Positions 10,475 through 22,239 of a stretch of DNA of 64,000 nucleotides are shown in pieces (position 1 is the first letter of the stretch; every line of letters starts with the position of its first letter). Position numbers and translations under genes: made by a program. The notes under the pieces are model-generated. The model searched no databases. It had not been told where the DNA came from and saw nothing but the letters and a program-made list of their open reading frames with translations. This DNA comes from Hysterangium stoloniferum (taxonomy: Eukaryota > Basidiomycota > Agaricomycetes > Hysterangiales > Hysterangiaceae), in the NCBI GenBank assembly GCA_015178975.1, contig WHVD01000104.1, positions 62,001-126,000 on the forward strand, read 5' to 3'.

Positions 10475-13400
10475 CCTCCGGAATCTGCACAGACAGAGGG
10501 TTGCATTGACTCTCTCTGTGTTTCCAAGATTATCCATCTCAACATGTCCACTCTCTCTAATCCTGACTCACTATTTGTAAAACTCATCTCTAACCTTTTT
10601 GGAAATTTAGTGTTCCAAGCTCTGATAGATTCTGGCTCCACACACTGTTTTGTAGATACCACCTTTGCCACAAAACATAATCTGAAACTCCATTCTGTTC
10701 CCACAATTTCTTTGCATCTGTTTGATGGCACTAGCAATACGGCAATTACCCAAGCCTGTGACATGTCTATCCAGTTCCTGTGTGGAACATCCCAGATGGT
10801 TACTTTTTTCATAACACAGTTGGACTCTAGCTGTTCGGTAGTTCTTGGATACAACTGGCTCACCCGATATAATCCATTGATTCACTGGGTATTGGGCAGT
10901 ATTAATTTCGGGATTCCCAACACTTCCATTCCTCCTGCAGCGTCTTTTCTGGCCAGAGCCTCTTCAGCCTTGACAGCACTTCCAGCTTCTACTGAAACCT
11001 CCGAACCTCTGAAAATCTCTCTCATCAACACTTCAGCATTCATTAGGGTGAGTAAACTGGACAGATTGCAGTGTTTTTTGAGCAGCTTAAAAGTTGATGA
11101 AGTATCTGGACATTTTGCAACTCCAGAATTATCTGAGCTAAAAGCTAACCTGGAAGGAGTTCCCAAAAAATACCATGATTTTGCAGATATTTTCAGTAAG
11201 CAAAAAGCTGACTGACTTGCACCACACAGGCCCTATGACTTAAAAATCGATATTGGAGGATATCTGAAAACTATTAAGTATACCAAATTCTAATATACTC
11301 TAAATGCCATTTAAACATCTGGGATGTGATTCAAACATAATTTGGTTTTTAAAACTTTTTGAAAGTTTTAAACTCTCTCATACATTATAAACTAAAGAAT
11401 CTTTCTGGACACAAGTAGACAATAAAAAAAATTAGTAGTTTGAAACACTAATACTTTTAAAAAATAGATACCTTTAGATAGTCCATTCCATGCATATGTA
11501 TATCATTGGGGTTTTATCCGTCCCTCAAAGTCTCCGTATGGAGCACCCATCCTTTTCATTAAGAAGAAGGATGGTTCCCTTTGACTCTGTGTCGATTTCA
11601 GAGGATTAAATTCCATCACACGGAAAGATAAGTACCCACTTCCACTTGTTACCGACTTACTCAATGCCCCACAGAAAGCTCAGATCTTCACCAAAATAGA
11701 CCTTAAACACGGCTATCATTTGGTCCAAATTGCCAAGGGCGATGAATGGAAAACTGCTTTTCAGACTCACTATGGATCCTTTGAATGGTTGGTTATGGCA
11801 TTTGGCCTTACCAACACCCCTTCTTCTTTTCAACATTTTGTTAACGATATATTTTCTGACATGCTTGACATATGTGTTATAGTCTATTTGGACGACATTT
11901 TGGTATTTTCCGAGGATCCCACTCTTCACGATGAACAAGTCCATGAAGTCTTCCCAAGACTCCAAAAAAATGGTCTTTTCACAAACAGTAAAAAATGCTA
12001 CTTCGACATGGATTCTATTGAATACTTGGGTTTCATCTGAGGGTCTCTGTATGGACAAAACCAAGGTTCAAGTTGTCCATGATTGGCCCGAACCATGGAA
12101 AGTCAAAGACATTCAGTCATTTTTAGGTTTTGCCAACTTTTACCGTCGTTTTATTCAGAATTACTCAGATATTACAATAACGCTTACTTGTCTTACCTGT
12201 AAAACTCAACCATGGGTCTTTGATGACAAATGCCGCTCTGCTTTCCAGGCTTTGAAAAATGCTTTCACTTCTGCCACAATTCTTTCTCATTGGAAACCTG
12301 ACATTCCGATTATTGTGGAAACCGATGCTTCCAATTATGCAATTGCTGGGATTCTTTCCATTCAAGATTCTGATGGTGAAATTCACCTGGTCACATTCCT
12401 TTCTCAGACACTTTCAGTGTCTGAACTCAACTATGATGTTCATGATAAGGAGCTTTTGGCAGTTTTTGAAGCTTTCAAACATTGGTGCCATTATCTCGAA
12501 GATTCCACAACTCCCATTGACGTTGTTACCAATCACAAAAATCTTGAATATTTTTCTACCACTAAGCTTTTGACCCGCTGGTCCAAATTCCTTTCCGCTT
12601 TCAACATGATTATCCATTTCTGACCCAGACATCTTGGTGGAAAACCTGATGCCATGACTTGACGATGGGACATCTATCGTAAAGAGGGGGAAAGTAACTA
12701 TGCCATTGTTAATCCACATAACTTGAAACTGGTTTTTACAATGCAACAACTTTCCACATCTATTCAAGCGACTTCCCTCTACTATCCAATTATGCGTAGT
12801 GTTATGATTATGGACATTGAGCAATTACATCAAGATATCCTTTCCACACTCACTTCCGACCCGGCCCTCAAGCCACACCTAGAAGTTCCCAATAATCCCA
12901 ACCAACCCTGATGGTCACAAGACTCTCAAGGTTTTATCCACCTCACTGGATGTATCTATGTTCCAGATTCTGACAATCTCCAACTCCATGTACTTCAGTA
13001 CAAACACAATCATCCAATCTCCAGACATTACAGCATTAACAATACTCTTGGTCTAATCCGTAGAGAATATACATACTTGGCCCAACCTCCAAGATTTCAT
13101 AACCCAGTTCTGTAAGTCATGCACCACCTGCTTACACTCTAAAACCCAGAGACATAAGCCGTACAGCCTTCTCAAGCAACTCCCGATACTGGAAAAACCT
13201 TGGAACTCAATTTCCATGGATTTTATCAAGCAACTTCTGACTTCTGAAGGCTTTACATCCATTCTAGTTGTTGTGGATTGATTCTCGAAACAAGGCATTT
13301 TCATACCCACTCATGATACAATCACATCCTTACAATTAGTGGAACTTTTCATTATTCATGTATTTTCCAACCATGGTGTTGCGCCTCACGTAACTTCCGA

Positions 13401-14304
13401 TCGAGGCTCCAAGTTCATCTCCCATTTCTTCCAGCCCTTGGAAAAGCCCTCAACATGAAACTACACTTCACCTCGGGATATCACCTGGAAGGTGATGGAC
13501 AAATGGAACGTGTTAATCAAACATTGGAACAATATCTCCACATCTATTGCAACTATCAACAGGACAAGACAATTGGAAATCCCTTCTTCCAATTGCGGAA
13601 TTCGCCTACAATAACTCTCCAAACACAACTCCTGGTGTCTCTCCCTTTTTCACCAACAAGGGCTATAATCTGAATCTCACAGTACATTCTGAATGAGATT
13701 TGGCTTCTGTCTGTGCTCAAGAATTTATTACCAACCTCAATGAATTACATCAAGAACTTTGGAAAGCTATTTCTTCTGCCCAGGAATATTACCAACATTC
13801 CGCAGACAAAAACAGGATCCTGCCTCCTAATTATCAAATCGGTGATCAGGTTTTTGTAAAAGCTCAATTCTTCTGTACCACCTGACCTTCTAAAAAACTC
13901 ACTGAGAAATTCTTAGGCCCTTTTGAAATTATCACACAAGCCAGTTCACTCTCATGGACTCTCTGACTTCCCAATAGTATGCAAGCAGTCCACCCTGTTT
14001 TCCACGTTTCCATGTTAGAACCTTGTGTTCCTAACAAAATCCCGGAACATATTCAACCTCTGCCCCCTCCAATCATCATTGATGGAGAACCCAAATTTGA
14101 AGTTTCTGAAATTTTGGATTCTAAAATTGACAATTGCCGATGTACTTGTAAATTGCTCTAGTTAGTCAAATGGGCAGGTTATGAAGGTACTGACAAGGAA
14201 ACTTCATGGATAGTGGCCATGGAACTTGGACACACTATGGAAATTGTTATCGACTTCCACACAGCTTCTCTGAGCAAACCCGGACCTTTATCATCACTCT
14301 GACT
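10475..14304 (+). pseudogene. Gypsy pol polyprotein (copy 2)
   Basis: Protease: ALIDSGSTHCFVD near 10618 (the DSG active site). [24 protein letters not shown] near 11650-11730 and VYLDDIL near 11880. RNase H: ETDASNYAIAGIL near 12320 and the LNYDVHDKELLAVFEAFKHW block near 12425. Integrase spans 12950-13900, including the STDRG-like and EGDGQ blocks near 13395 and 13490. A chromodomain-like tail (EVSEILDSKID... LVKWAGYEGTDKETSW) spans 14095-14210, close to the end of pol. A MITE fragment at 11255-11508 and many stops show loss of function. It is the only copy here that keeps the full chromodomain. Confidence 0.85.
11255..11508 (+). mobile_element. MITE family M1, truncated copy 1
   Basis: It starts GGAGGATATCTGAAAAC, and its 254 bp match the first third of the copies at 17654, 28722 and 59213. 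It breaks off at TATCATTGG and returns directly to gypsy pol. It replaces roughly 100 bp of pol compared with the 32.2-32.4 kb region of the other copy. There is no right terminus, so it arose by partial deletion. Confidence 0.85.
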
Positions 14305-14310
14305 TTTTTC

Positions 14311-14490
14311 CGTTGGCTTTCTGTTTAGTTTCCGATACTTCCAATATCACATAAATGATACCATATGGATTCCAAGGTATCAACTCTACCTCATGCTCAT
14401 GCTCCTCCTCCTCCTCTTCAGCTTGGAGTTGATGTCAATGGTGAAGAGTAAACATAAGAGTAAGATGGTCCAGGTCATTGTCAACTTCTG
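14311..14490. other. Spacer after gypsy copy 2
   Basis: A short inverted repeat, GATACC...GGTATC, lies at 14358-14382 and a CTC/CTT-rich microsatellite-like stretch at 14392-14420. I see no coding sequence here. Confidence 0.4.
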
Positions 14491-15440
14491 TTAAGGGTAT
14501 GGCTTCCATGAGTTTTCTATCTGCACTGCCATCATCTGGTCATGAATGAAGCATTTACATATTAGCCACAAACAGACAACAGTAAGGAGAAGAGCTTCAG
14601 TCTCAATACAAAGCTCAGAAGACTGAATATGATTTTCAGAAAACCATTTTTGTGCCATCTTGGATGTGTGTTTAGTGTCATTATCCTGCTGGAAAATGGC
14701 CTCAGCTGCTGGAATCTCCAAATGTTCAATGCTTTAGGACAAATGCTGAGCCATTATCTCCGTATATTATGCAAAATCCATCCTTCCTTCAATCTCTGCA
14801 AGCAGTCCCACTCCATTCCAGCCCATACAGTCCCACACCATGATATTTCCACCTCCCTACTTGACTGTAGGTTGGGTTGTCCTATCAGAAAGTGGTTCTC
14901 CAGCTTTCTTCCACACATATTGATAACCATCTGACCCAATCTGATTGATGTTGTGCTCATCAGAACACAAGACCCCTTTCCGATCATCCACAGTCCAGTT
15001 TTGGTACTTGAGGGCAAAGCTTAACCTGGCCTTTCTATGTAGGGCCTTGAGCAAGGGCCTTTTTGCTTTGACTACAGCTTTTAAACCATGGTGTTTCAAG
15101 GTCCTCCTGACTGTTTTGGATAAGACATGGGATTCATTAATGGAATTGATGAAGTGTGTGGCCTGGACAGCATTATCCAGCTTCCCAGAGGTGATTTGAT
15201 GGATAATCCTCCTCTGGTCAGTAGGAGAAAGCTTGGAAGGAGATCCTCCTTTCAGGTTTTATTTGCCTATGTCCATCCCCTGAGCAATTCTACTTATAGT
15301 AGACTTGCCAACACCTGTGATGGAAGCCACATTCCTATTGGAGAGTCCATTTTGGAGGAGAGAGATGGTTTGTTCTCTTGTGAGAGGAGAAATAGCTTTC
15401 ATGATAAGAGTAATAGTTGGACTGTGACCATCACAGTCAC
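14491..15440 (-). pseudogene. Tc1-like transposase, second copy
   Basis: Minus-strand translation gives an N-terminal helix-turn-helix-like segment (LTREQTISLLQNG, GVGKSTISRIAQG) near 15280-15420. The TVRRTLKHHGLK block lies near 15080-15120. The first catalytic Asp is in LCSDEHNIN near 14965 and the second in FQQDNDTKHTSK near 14675. The PDLNPIEHLW block with the catalytic Glu is not found, and the reading degenerates below about 14600. One stop and one frameshift interrupt the rest. Terminal repeats were not identified. It is a different, more complete N-terminal copy than the one at 1236-1860. Confidence 0.75.
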
Positions 15441-15449
15441 ATACTAATT

Positions 15450-17080
15450 AGAACATTGAATATATGTCACATGATTTATTTTTTATCCAAATTTTGCTCC
15501 AACATTCAAATTTCTGGCTTCTCTCTTCAAAAACCTTCATTATTAAACTGTGACACTTTTTTTAATAACTGACTTCCTCCCATATTTCCAATTGCAATCC
15601 ACCAAGTGCCACTGTATCTTGCCAAGTGATGATTCTCTTCAATATTCTCTTTATTTCACATGGAGTCAAAAAGCCTTGGAATGCCAGTAAATAGATTATA
15701 CACATTTTAGTTACATGTGAGTGTGTGATAATTGATCTTCAAAGTAATAGCTTGAAGGTTGTCCTTAAATTGAACTATCCATTAGATACTCCTTCACTGA
15801 AAAATGTGCCAATTTGATTTTGTCTAAGGGTTAATTTATATCTCATTACTCTAATAATTACACATCTTAAAATACTTACCTCCTGAATAAAGGACAAGAC
15901 CACTGCAGACACTGACAATGTCATTTGGATCATGATATAAATATTAGGAATTAAAAGGGCAAATTGTACATCAATCTCATTATCTATATTTATTCCTATT
16001 ATTTCAACCAACTCCCTGGTTGTCAAGGGCTCAAAAGAAAAGGCCAGTCACTGTAATAATTTTAAGGCATCTTCTTGAAATTCCTTGGGAATATTGTGTA
16101 TTATGCTGCTGTAAGAGTGGCAGACAATCTTCCCAGCTGATCACCTTGGTCTTTATCACTATAACAAGTAGAGAGCTCCTCAATTTGGAAGGCTACCCAT
16201 CCGAACCTTTGTATGTAAAGTCACTGGAGGCATCCCAAGATTTTTGGAGTTGGAAAACCTTCAGAAAATCTTGCTATTTGGCCAAATTTTTTCTAACCAT
16301 TTGTTGAACTGAAAAACTGTTTGAAATTTTTGTGTTTTAGTAGGTTTTTCTGAGGCCAAAAATTGTATCTGAAAATCCTAAAAATTTGTATCAGGAAATT
16401 GTGAGGAAACATTGTTAGAAATAGCCTATTTTTATGGATTTTATGAATAAGAAAACTCTTAAAAAACCCTGTATTTTGTTAGGGTTTTTCCACCAACAAA
16501 ATCTTATGAAAACTGTAATAATGTGCCTAGAGAAATCAATTAAAAACTACATATTTCTACTCAATTTTGCCCCTCAGAGAATTGAGTGAAAACTATGATT
16601 TTCTGCCTGAAAAGATCTTATGCCAAGACAAAGTTTTCTTAATGTTTTGTCAAGGGGAAAACCATAATGAAATTTACAATTTAATTATATGTAAAATCAT
16701 TGAATAATTATATATTTCAACAAAATTTTCCTTGGTCACAAACACTATGGAAATTCAAAAAATGTGTTTGTGAAATCATGAAGAAATTGACAATTTCCCA
16801 TGAGTTTCTTAAAGGTTTTTCAAGATGAGAAACCCTGAACCAATTTTTCCTGATTCAGCACAATTTGCAAATATTTGAAAGGATACAGTGTGATTTATTG
16901 CAATTTGCAATTGTTTGGGAGGATTGAGTGCAATTCACAAATATTCGAGAGGCTACAGTGCAATTCATTGCAACTCATTGCAACTCTTTTAAACTTTTTG
17001 CAACTCTTTTGAACATTTTGTGACTTTTAGATTGTTTGTGGCTCTTTAAGACTCTTTGTGACATTTTGTGAATGATCATC
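15450..17080. other. AT-rich stretch, no gene; low-complexity repeats at the end
   Basis: I recognise no coding sequence here. From about 16850 to 17070, related short words recur: CAATTTGCAA, GCAACTCTTTT, TTTGTGAC, TACAGTG. They form a loose tandem-like leader just before the DDE transposase pseudogene and may be the end region of that transposon. Confidence 0.4.
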
Positions 17081-17089
17081 AGATATTGA

Positions 17090-19310
17090 ACTTGGCCCTA
17101 TGGATTGTCATGATTTCCCAGCATTTCAGCAGGCCTGTGCAAAGTTAACAGTGAAGGGCAAAGATCCCAAAGTAGATGTTTTTCTCAGAGCTTGACTGGG
17201 AGTCGTGGTGGGCACATCACACTTGTATCTGGATTCTACCCTGTCCTATGGATGGTGAGAAGCTTCATTTCTTGCTGCCAAGGCTGTTGGTAATGGTTTT
17301 TATCATGCAAGAAGAATCCAAACTTGGATTCATCAATATCTGACAACAGCCAATCTACCAACATACCATTATGGAAGATCCCAATCACTTCTCCAAGATG
17401 AAGATTTTTGTCAATCAATTCAACTTCATCTTCTTGAAAAAGGAAAAGAAGGCAGTATTAAATATTAAGACATTGTTGATTTTGTCTCATCAGAAGAAAT
17501 AAGTTCCCACATAGCTAAACAACAAAGGGAATGTCAATTAGGACTGCTCAAAACTGGTTGCAGAAGATGGGCTGGAGATATGGTGAGAAATCAAATGGAA
17601 TGTACATGGTCATGAGTGGGAAGATGTTGTTCTGTACCACCAAGGATTCCTAGGGAGGGTGTTTATAATTACTATAATCTCAAATATTCAGTAATAAAAG
17701 TCTTATTTTTACAAAACTCCATCTTTAAATAGTGATATCTATTCTCAAATAATTATATCATCAAAAAACAACCATCAGAAATAGTTCTCCATATTACATC
17801 TTATACAACCCATAGTTATTTGACGAATTCCATTGTATATAATTTCCTTCCTTTTACAAATGCCTACTAATACTTTTATTAGTAGTTTGTTTTTTAAAAG
17901 TTGTAATGTAGTTATTTCCATGTAAAATATGTAAAATATTATTGGAAATTTTTCATACCACAGCTGTCTTTATTAAGTAAAACCCCCTATATATTCTGGG
18001 TATGTCGAATCAAGTAGAAATCTGTTCAGATTGACAGATCCATTCTGAAGTAATATATATGTATGTATTTAGAGGTGCCAATGATATACATATGCATGGA
18101 ATGGACTATCTAAAAGTATCTTTTTTTTTAAAGTATTAGTGTTTCAAACTACTAATTTTTTTTTATTGTCTACTCGTGTCTCCAGAAAGATTTTTTAGTT
18201 TGTAATGTATGAGAAAGTTTAAAACTTTTTGAAAGTTTTAAAAACCAAATTATGTTTGAATCACCCCAGACGTTTAAATGACCTTTAGAGTATATTAGAA
18301 TTTGGTATACTTAATAGTTTTCAGATATCCTCCTAGAGTGGTGGCAAGAATATTCAAAGTGAATGGTTACCTTTGACAATGATGAAAATCCAATAGAGCC
18401 AAAAGGCTACCCAGTATCTGGTGGACCATTTAAGATTATCACAGTGACTAATGATGAGTCTACTGTCTATGCTAATGATTTTAGAAAAACTAAATGGATC
18501 CTTAAATCAGAAGGCTATCTCTGAACCAAAGAGTGAAGGTGTGTGATTAATGGTCTCTGAATTTCTAAGATTTGAATAGGGTCAATTGAATGATGGAGAT
18601 CAGTCAGTCTTCTCAGGATGTTACAGTATGGTATTTCTCTGAAAATATGACAGGGAAGTTCACATTATCTTCAAAGCTGGGAAAAACCAAGATAGATATT
18701 TCTCAGCTGAAGATCTCATCCCACAGGTTGATAAAACTATTGAGGGGAAAACCACAGGCTATGCAATAGGTCTCTTCTTGTTTGACAATGCACCCAGTCA
18801 CCAGAAAAGGGCTTTAAATTCCCAAGCATCCCTGTGGAGGTTGGACACATTATAAAAATGAGCCAAAAATTCATCCAGGCCAACTTCCAGATAAATCTCC
18901 TCAAGAGTTCTATTTTCCAGAGGATCATCCAATAATGCCTGATTGGTTCAAGGGAATGGAACAAATGATCATGGAACATGGGCCCCAGGATGGACTTAAG
19001 GCACAATGTGAAGGATTCAAGTGTGAATCTGGAAAGATTGACTGCAGTTGCAGGCAACTCCTTTTCACTGAGCCAGACTTTGTACATCAAAAATCTCAAC
19101 TAAAGGAGTATATCACACAGTGTGGCCATATCTGTGATTTTTATCCTAAATTTCACTGTGAGCTGAACTTTATATAGCAATACTGGATGCTGCAAAAGAA
19201 TGTATTGATCTACAATCCACACAAAGAACATAGAAGAAATGGAAGCAAATGTCATTGGTTGTCTTGATAAAGTGTCACTTCTTCAAATCCAACAGTGAGC
19301 AACTCATCTA
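17090..19310 (+). pseudogene. Agaricomycete DDE-superfamily transposase pseudogene
   Basis: Readable pieces in order are CHDFPAFQQACAKLTVKGK (17108), TWIHQYLTTANLPTYHYG (17320), EDFCQSIQLHLLEKGKEG (17400) and, after a MITE insertion, TVTNDESTVYANDFRKTKW (18440). FKAGKNQDRYFSAEDL (18670), LFLFDNAPSHQKRAL (18773) and GHICDFYPKFHCELNFI (19125) follow. These are the blocks of a DDE transposase family I recognise from mushroom-forming fungi. The first two acidic residues (DES, FDN) are present. The codon expected for the last catalytic Glu after ELNFI is a TAG stop. Several other stops occur. The MITE at 17654-18333 splits the frame. Confidence 0.75.
17654..18333 (-). mobile_element. MITE family M1, full copy 2
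   Basis: A 680-bp element whose ends read GGAGGGTGTTTATAATT and, inverted, GGAGGATATCTGAAAAC. It is flanked by a 3-bp duplication, TAG, at 17651-17653 and 18334-18336. It has no coding capacity. It lies in the DDE transposase pseudogene, whose reading resumes immediately after it. Short inverted ends with a 3-bp duplication fit PIF/Harbinger-like or CACTA-like non-autonomous elements. Confidence 0.85.
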
Positions 19311-19392
19311 GACTTTTAATCATTCACAATTTCATTTGTATTTCTTTTCAGCTTTGCAAACTGATCAGCCATATTTATAGATGCTTATATTA

Positions 19393-20096
19393 CAGCTGTG
19401 TCAGGTACATAGTGTGGAGTTTGAAAATCAATAAACAAATTCCACTTTGGATCTCAAAAGTAATTGGCATGTAACTCCATAACAAGAGAGAAATAAGATA
19501 TTAAACTTATGTATTTTATATATTTATATATGGGGAAATTTACTCCTTCATGGAAAATGTCTTACAAACTACTATTTAGGATTTGGACTTCTGTGTAAGA
19601 ATCAGCTCCCCTCCCCCATGATACATACCCTTGCTCAGAATATTGGTTTGGGAGATCCTACATACTATGTACATATAAATTTTTTGAAATTATTGGAGGG
19701 TTATATTATGGTAATATTGGTAGTATAGAATACTTACACCAGTCCTGCATACAAGTGTGCTCTTTTGTCATGATTTGTGCTGCACAACCCTCCAATCCCT
19801 TTGAACATTTTGATATGACATAAATATAAGATCATGAAAACTGATATTTGGACAAAAAAGGCATGCAATTGTGGCAGGGGAGCTCATTCTTGCACAGAGT
19901 CCAAATTTTAAGTAATATTTTATAAAACATTCTGCTTACAGGAGTGTATTGCCCACATATATAAATATACATATAATACAAATTTTCATATCTTATTTCT
20001 CTCTTGTTATGAAATTATATGCCAATTACTTTTGAAATTTAAAGTGGAAACATTTTGTTGATTTTCAAACTCTGCACTACATACCCAAAACAGCTG
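19393..20096. mobile_element. Stem-loop MITE with about 120-bp inverted repeats and TA duplication
   Basis: It begins CAGCTGTGTCAGGTACATAG and ends, inverted, CAGCTGTTTTGGGTATGTAG, with TA at 19391-19392 and 20097-20098. The arms match over about 120 bp each, including the shared AAAAGTAATTGGCAT and ATAACAAGAGAGAAATAAG blocks. The 450-bp centre has no recognisable gene. This is the architecture of a Tc1/mariner-derived foldback MITE of 704 bp. Confidence 0.8.
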
Positions 20097-20166
20097 TAAA
20101 GGACTCAATGGTGCACAAGCTGTATGGGCAAACAGAAAATACCATGGACATTGAGTTCTGTTAAAA

Positions 20167-20290
20167 GTGTAGAAAATGAATAGCCAGACTGGGGATTGAA
20201 TCCAGGGCTTCTGCCTATATAGCAGGGGTGTTAACCATTACACCACCTGACCCTGGGAAACACTGCTAGCATTACTCAATTTAACAAGTT
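20167..20290 (-). repeat. tRNA-containing duplicated block, copy 1
   Basis: About 124 bp are nearly identical to 46103-46226, covering the tRNA-like sequence and about 40 bp on its 5' side plus 15 bp on its 3' side. Outside these limits the two loci diverge. It could be a SINE-like unit or a duplicated tRNA locus. Confidence 0.7.
20181..20252 (-). tRNA. tRNA-like gene, possibly a pseudo-tRNA
   Basis: Read on the minus strand, it folds as a 72-nt cloverleaf. It has a 7-bp acceptor with several G-U pairs, T8, and a GTGT/ACAC D-stem around AATGGTTA. The anticodon stem has a TATATAG loop, and the T-loop TTCAATC has the invariant TTC and A. The A box (GGTGTAATGGTTAACACC) and B box (GGATTCAATCC) are recognisable. 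Position 33 is A instead of T, and the T-stem has one mismatch. The nominal anticodon TAT would be isoleucine-type, but this is uncertain. It may be a polymerase III promoter of a SINE. Confidence 0.5.
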
Positions 20291-20299
20291 CTGCCAGAT

Positions 20300-22239
20300 A
20301 ATATCCAGAGCAAGGCTAGGAAATATGACAAAAATTTTCTAAAATTAACAGAGATCAGGATTGGCCTTCTTCAAACATTTGGCACATCACATGACATAGG
20401 CGCCCATATTTCATAAAGGTGTTGGATTTGTAGTGCCTTATCTTACTCGGAACAGCTGTAAATTAGTCCTTTATATTCAATATGTTTTCAAGGCCAGAAT
20501 ATGTCACATGCGCGTATTTTCAATGGCAAAACACATCTTGTATTGCAGGGCTGAAAATATAACATTATGTAGTTCAGATCACACTGAATATTCCGGCGAT
20601 CTTTGTAACAAATATGCTCAGTCGGCACGACACGTAAGAGTGGTTCGACTGAGGTATGAGGCTGCTACCGCGGTAGCTAAATAGGTTTCGGCTATACGAA
20701 AAAAAGAAATACGATAGTGGTATACGTGTCTAAGGTACGGAACGGCTTGGTATGGTCGTGTTAACTTGACATAGAGTAGGGCGGTAGGCTTGACGTAGGC
20801 TTGGGCGCTCGAGTCTATCTCAACAATCTTCCATCGCGGAACATATCACATGGACAGTCCATGTTCAATATATAATCACAAGGGGAAAATGTTATGTTTA
20901 GGATGGATGTTCAACACATCAGATGTGTCTGGTAAACTTTAGCTACTCCAACAGTGTTCCAAATATGTGCAAACTACGGGTATTTAAAATCTACCGGGCG
21001 CGAAAATTTGACCTTTCTCGGGACCGAAAACATTATGTATAATATATATTCTGGTATCGAGAAGAACAAAGGAATGGTAAAGAAGTTGTATTCAGGGTTG
21101 ATTGATCATACATGTACCTCGGCGATATACCGGAAGGAGTGGCAGAAGTCCCTGCTTACCAAGCTCAGCTTCTTTTTTTCCTCAACCCCAGTGGTCCCGA
21201 GTGATGATCCATTAGTCCTGGTATGACGAGATTGAGACAAAAAAATTATGAATCAGAATTCCAGGATAACACACTTAAATATGGTGAGTTTTGCCTTCCG
21301 GATCTCTAGTCGGCCATTGTTTAGTTGATACAAGTGTGAATATACATTGGATGCATTCTAAAAAATATATAGTATATCCACCCTTTTGAAATCAGTTTGG
21401 ACCCGGTTACAAAGCCAACCAAACGGATTAAACGCTATATTTGAAGATTCAAAAGGACGGTGATTACGACGTATTCAACGTGTTCAAATGTTTTTGAAAT
21501 AACCATGTTCAGAGCCTAAATGTCAGAGGGGTGTTTGTATGGGTTGTATAGTAAGATGGGCTGATAAAGCCTTATTTGAACTGGATTTATTACGGTGAAA
21601 TATTGATAGAATTGAATACGAATGAGGTCGAAAGCGGCCGAAGCAGCAGTCGATGCGCATCGGTCGGGATGGCATTATGTATTATATATGACGATACTTC
21701 TCGAATAACAAAGAGGTTGAATTGACGTTCTAACGCTCGATAACTATGAAGTCACCAGATTTGGTGACAACTCACCAAACTATTCCTAGCTGCCATGTGT
21801 GCTTTTCGCAGTAGACGATCGGATGGAGTGTAAGAAAATAGTGAGAAAAGAGTAACTTGAGAGTACCATGAGTTTATGCTGGTCAAGAAGAGTCAGTAGA
21901 CCTTTGTCAGAGGACGGAATGGAAGCGCTGTGTTCCTGAGCTTGTATGGCTCAAGGAGGGTGAATAAACCTTGTTCAAAAGGAAGAGATGAAAACCAGTA
22001 TAAGCGCCGGCCAAAATGCTACTTATACATACCTGGAAATTGAGTGTGCGGATAAATATAGTATGTGTGCAACGTAATATTTGTTAACAAACTGAATTAT
22101 GTGCCTCATGTGAATATCAGGGACCCAGTCAGTTTGCTAAGAAGTATAATGTTGCGCATATACTCTAATGCTCCATATAACGCAGTATCTCCTTCTGTTC
22201 TTAGTATGACTCTGACCTCCACTGCCCGCTTTTAAGGAA
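20300..22239. other. Intergenic, no recognised gene
   Basis: CpG-rich compared with the transposon blocks. An open frame at 20954-21226 has no features I recognise. Nothing else stands out. Confidence 0.4.

Larger units (their letters stand above)
9300..14310 (+). mobile_element. Ty3/gypsy element, copy 2 (no LTRs)
   Basis: Gag, protease, RT, RNase H, integrase and chromodomain follow in the usual Ty3/gypsy (chromovirus-like) order. The sequence is the same family as 29397-39229. Neither end carries a recognisable LTR. A MITE fragment at 11255-11508 replaces about 100 bp between the protease-RT linker and RT. Stops and frameshifts occur in every domain, so the copy is dead, although long stretches are still readable. 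Confidence 0.9.

Noticed and set aside
10202-10537. Minus-strand open frames opposite the gag zinc-knuckle region
   Set aside because: They are complements of the Lys/Ser/Asn-rich gag tail and have no features of their own.
14392-14420. CTC-rich stretch as a minisatellite
   Set aside because: Too short and irregular to call an array.
20954-21226. A 90-codon open frame as a host gene
   Set aside because: No domain, splice signals or repeat copies support it. Left as unassigned.
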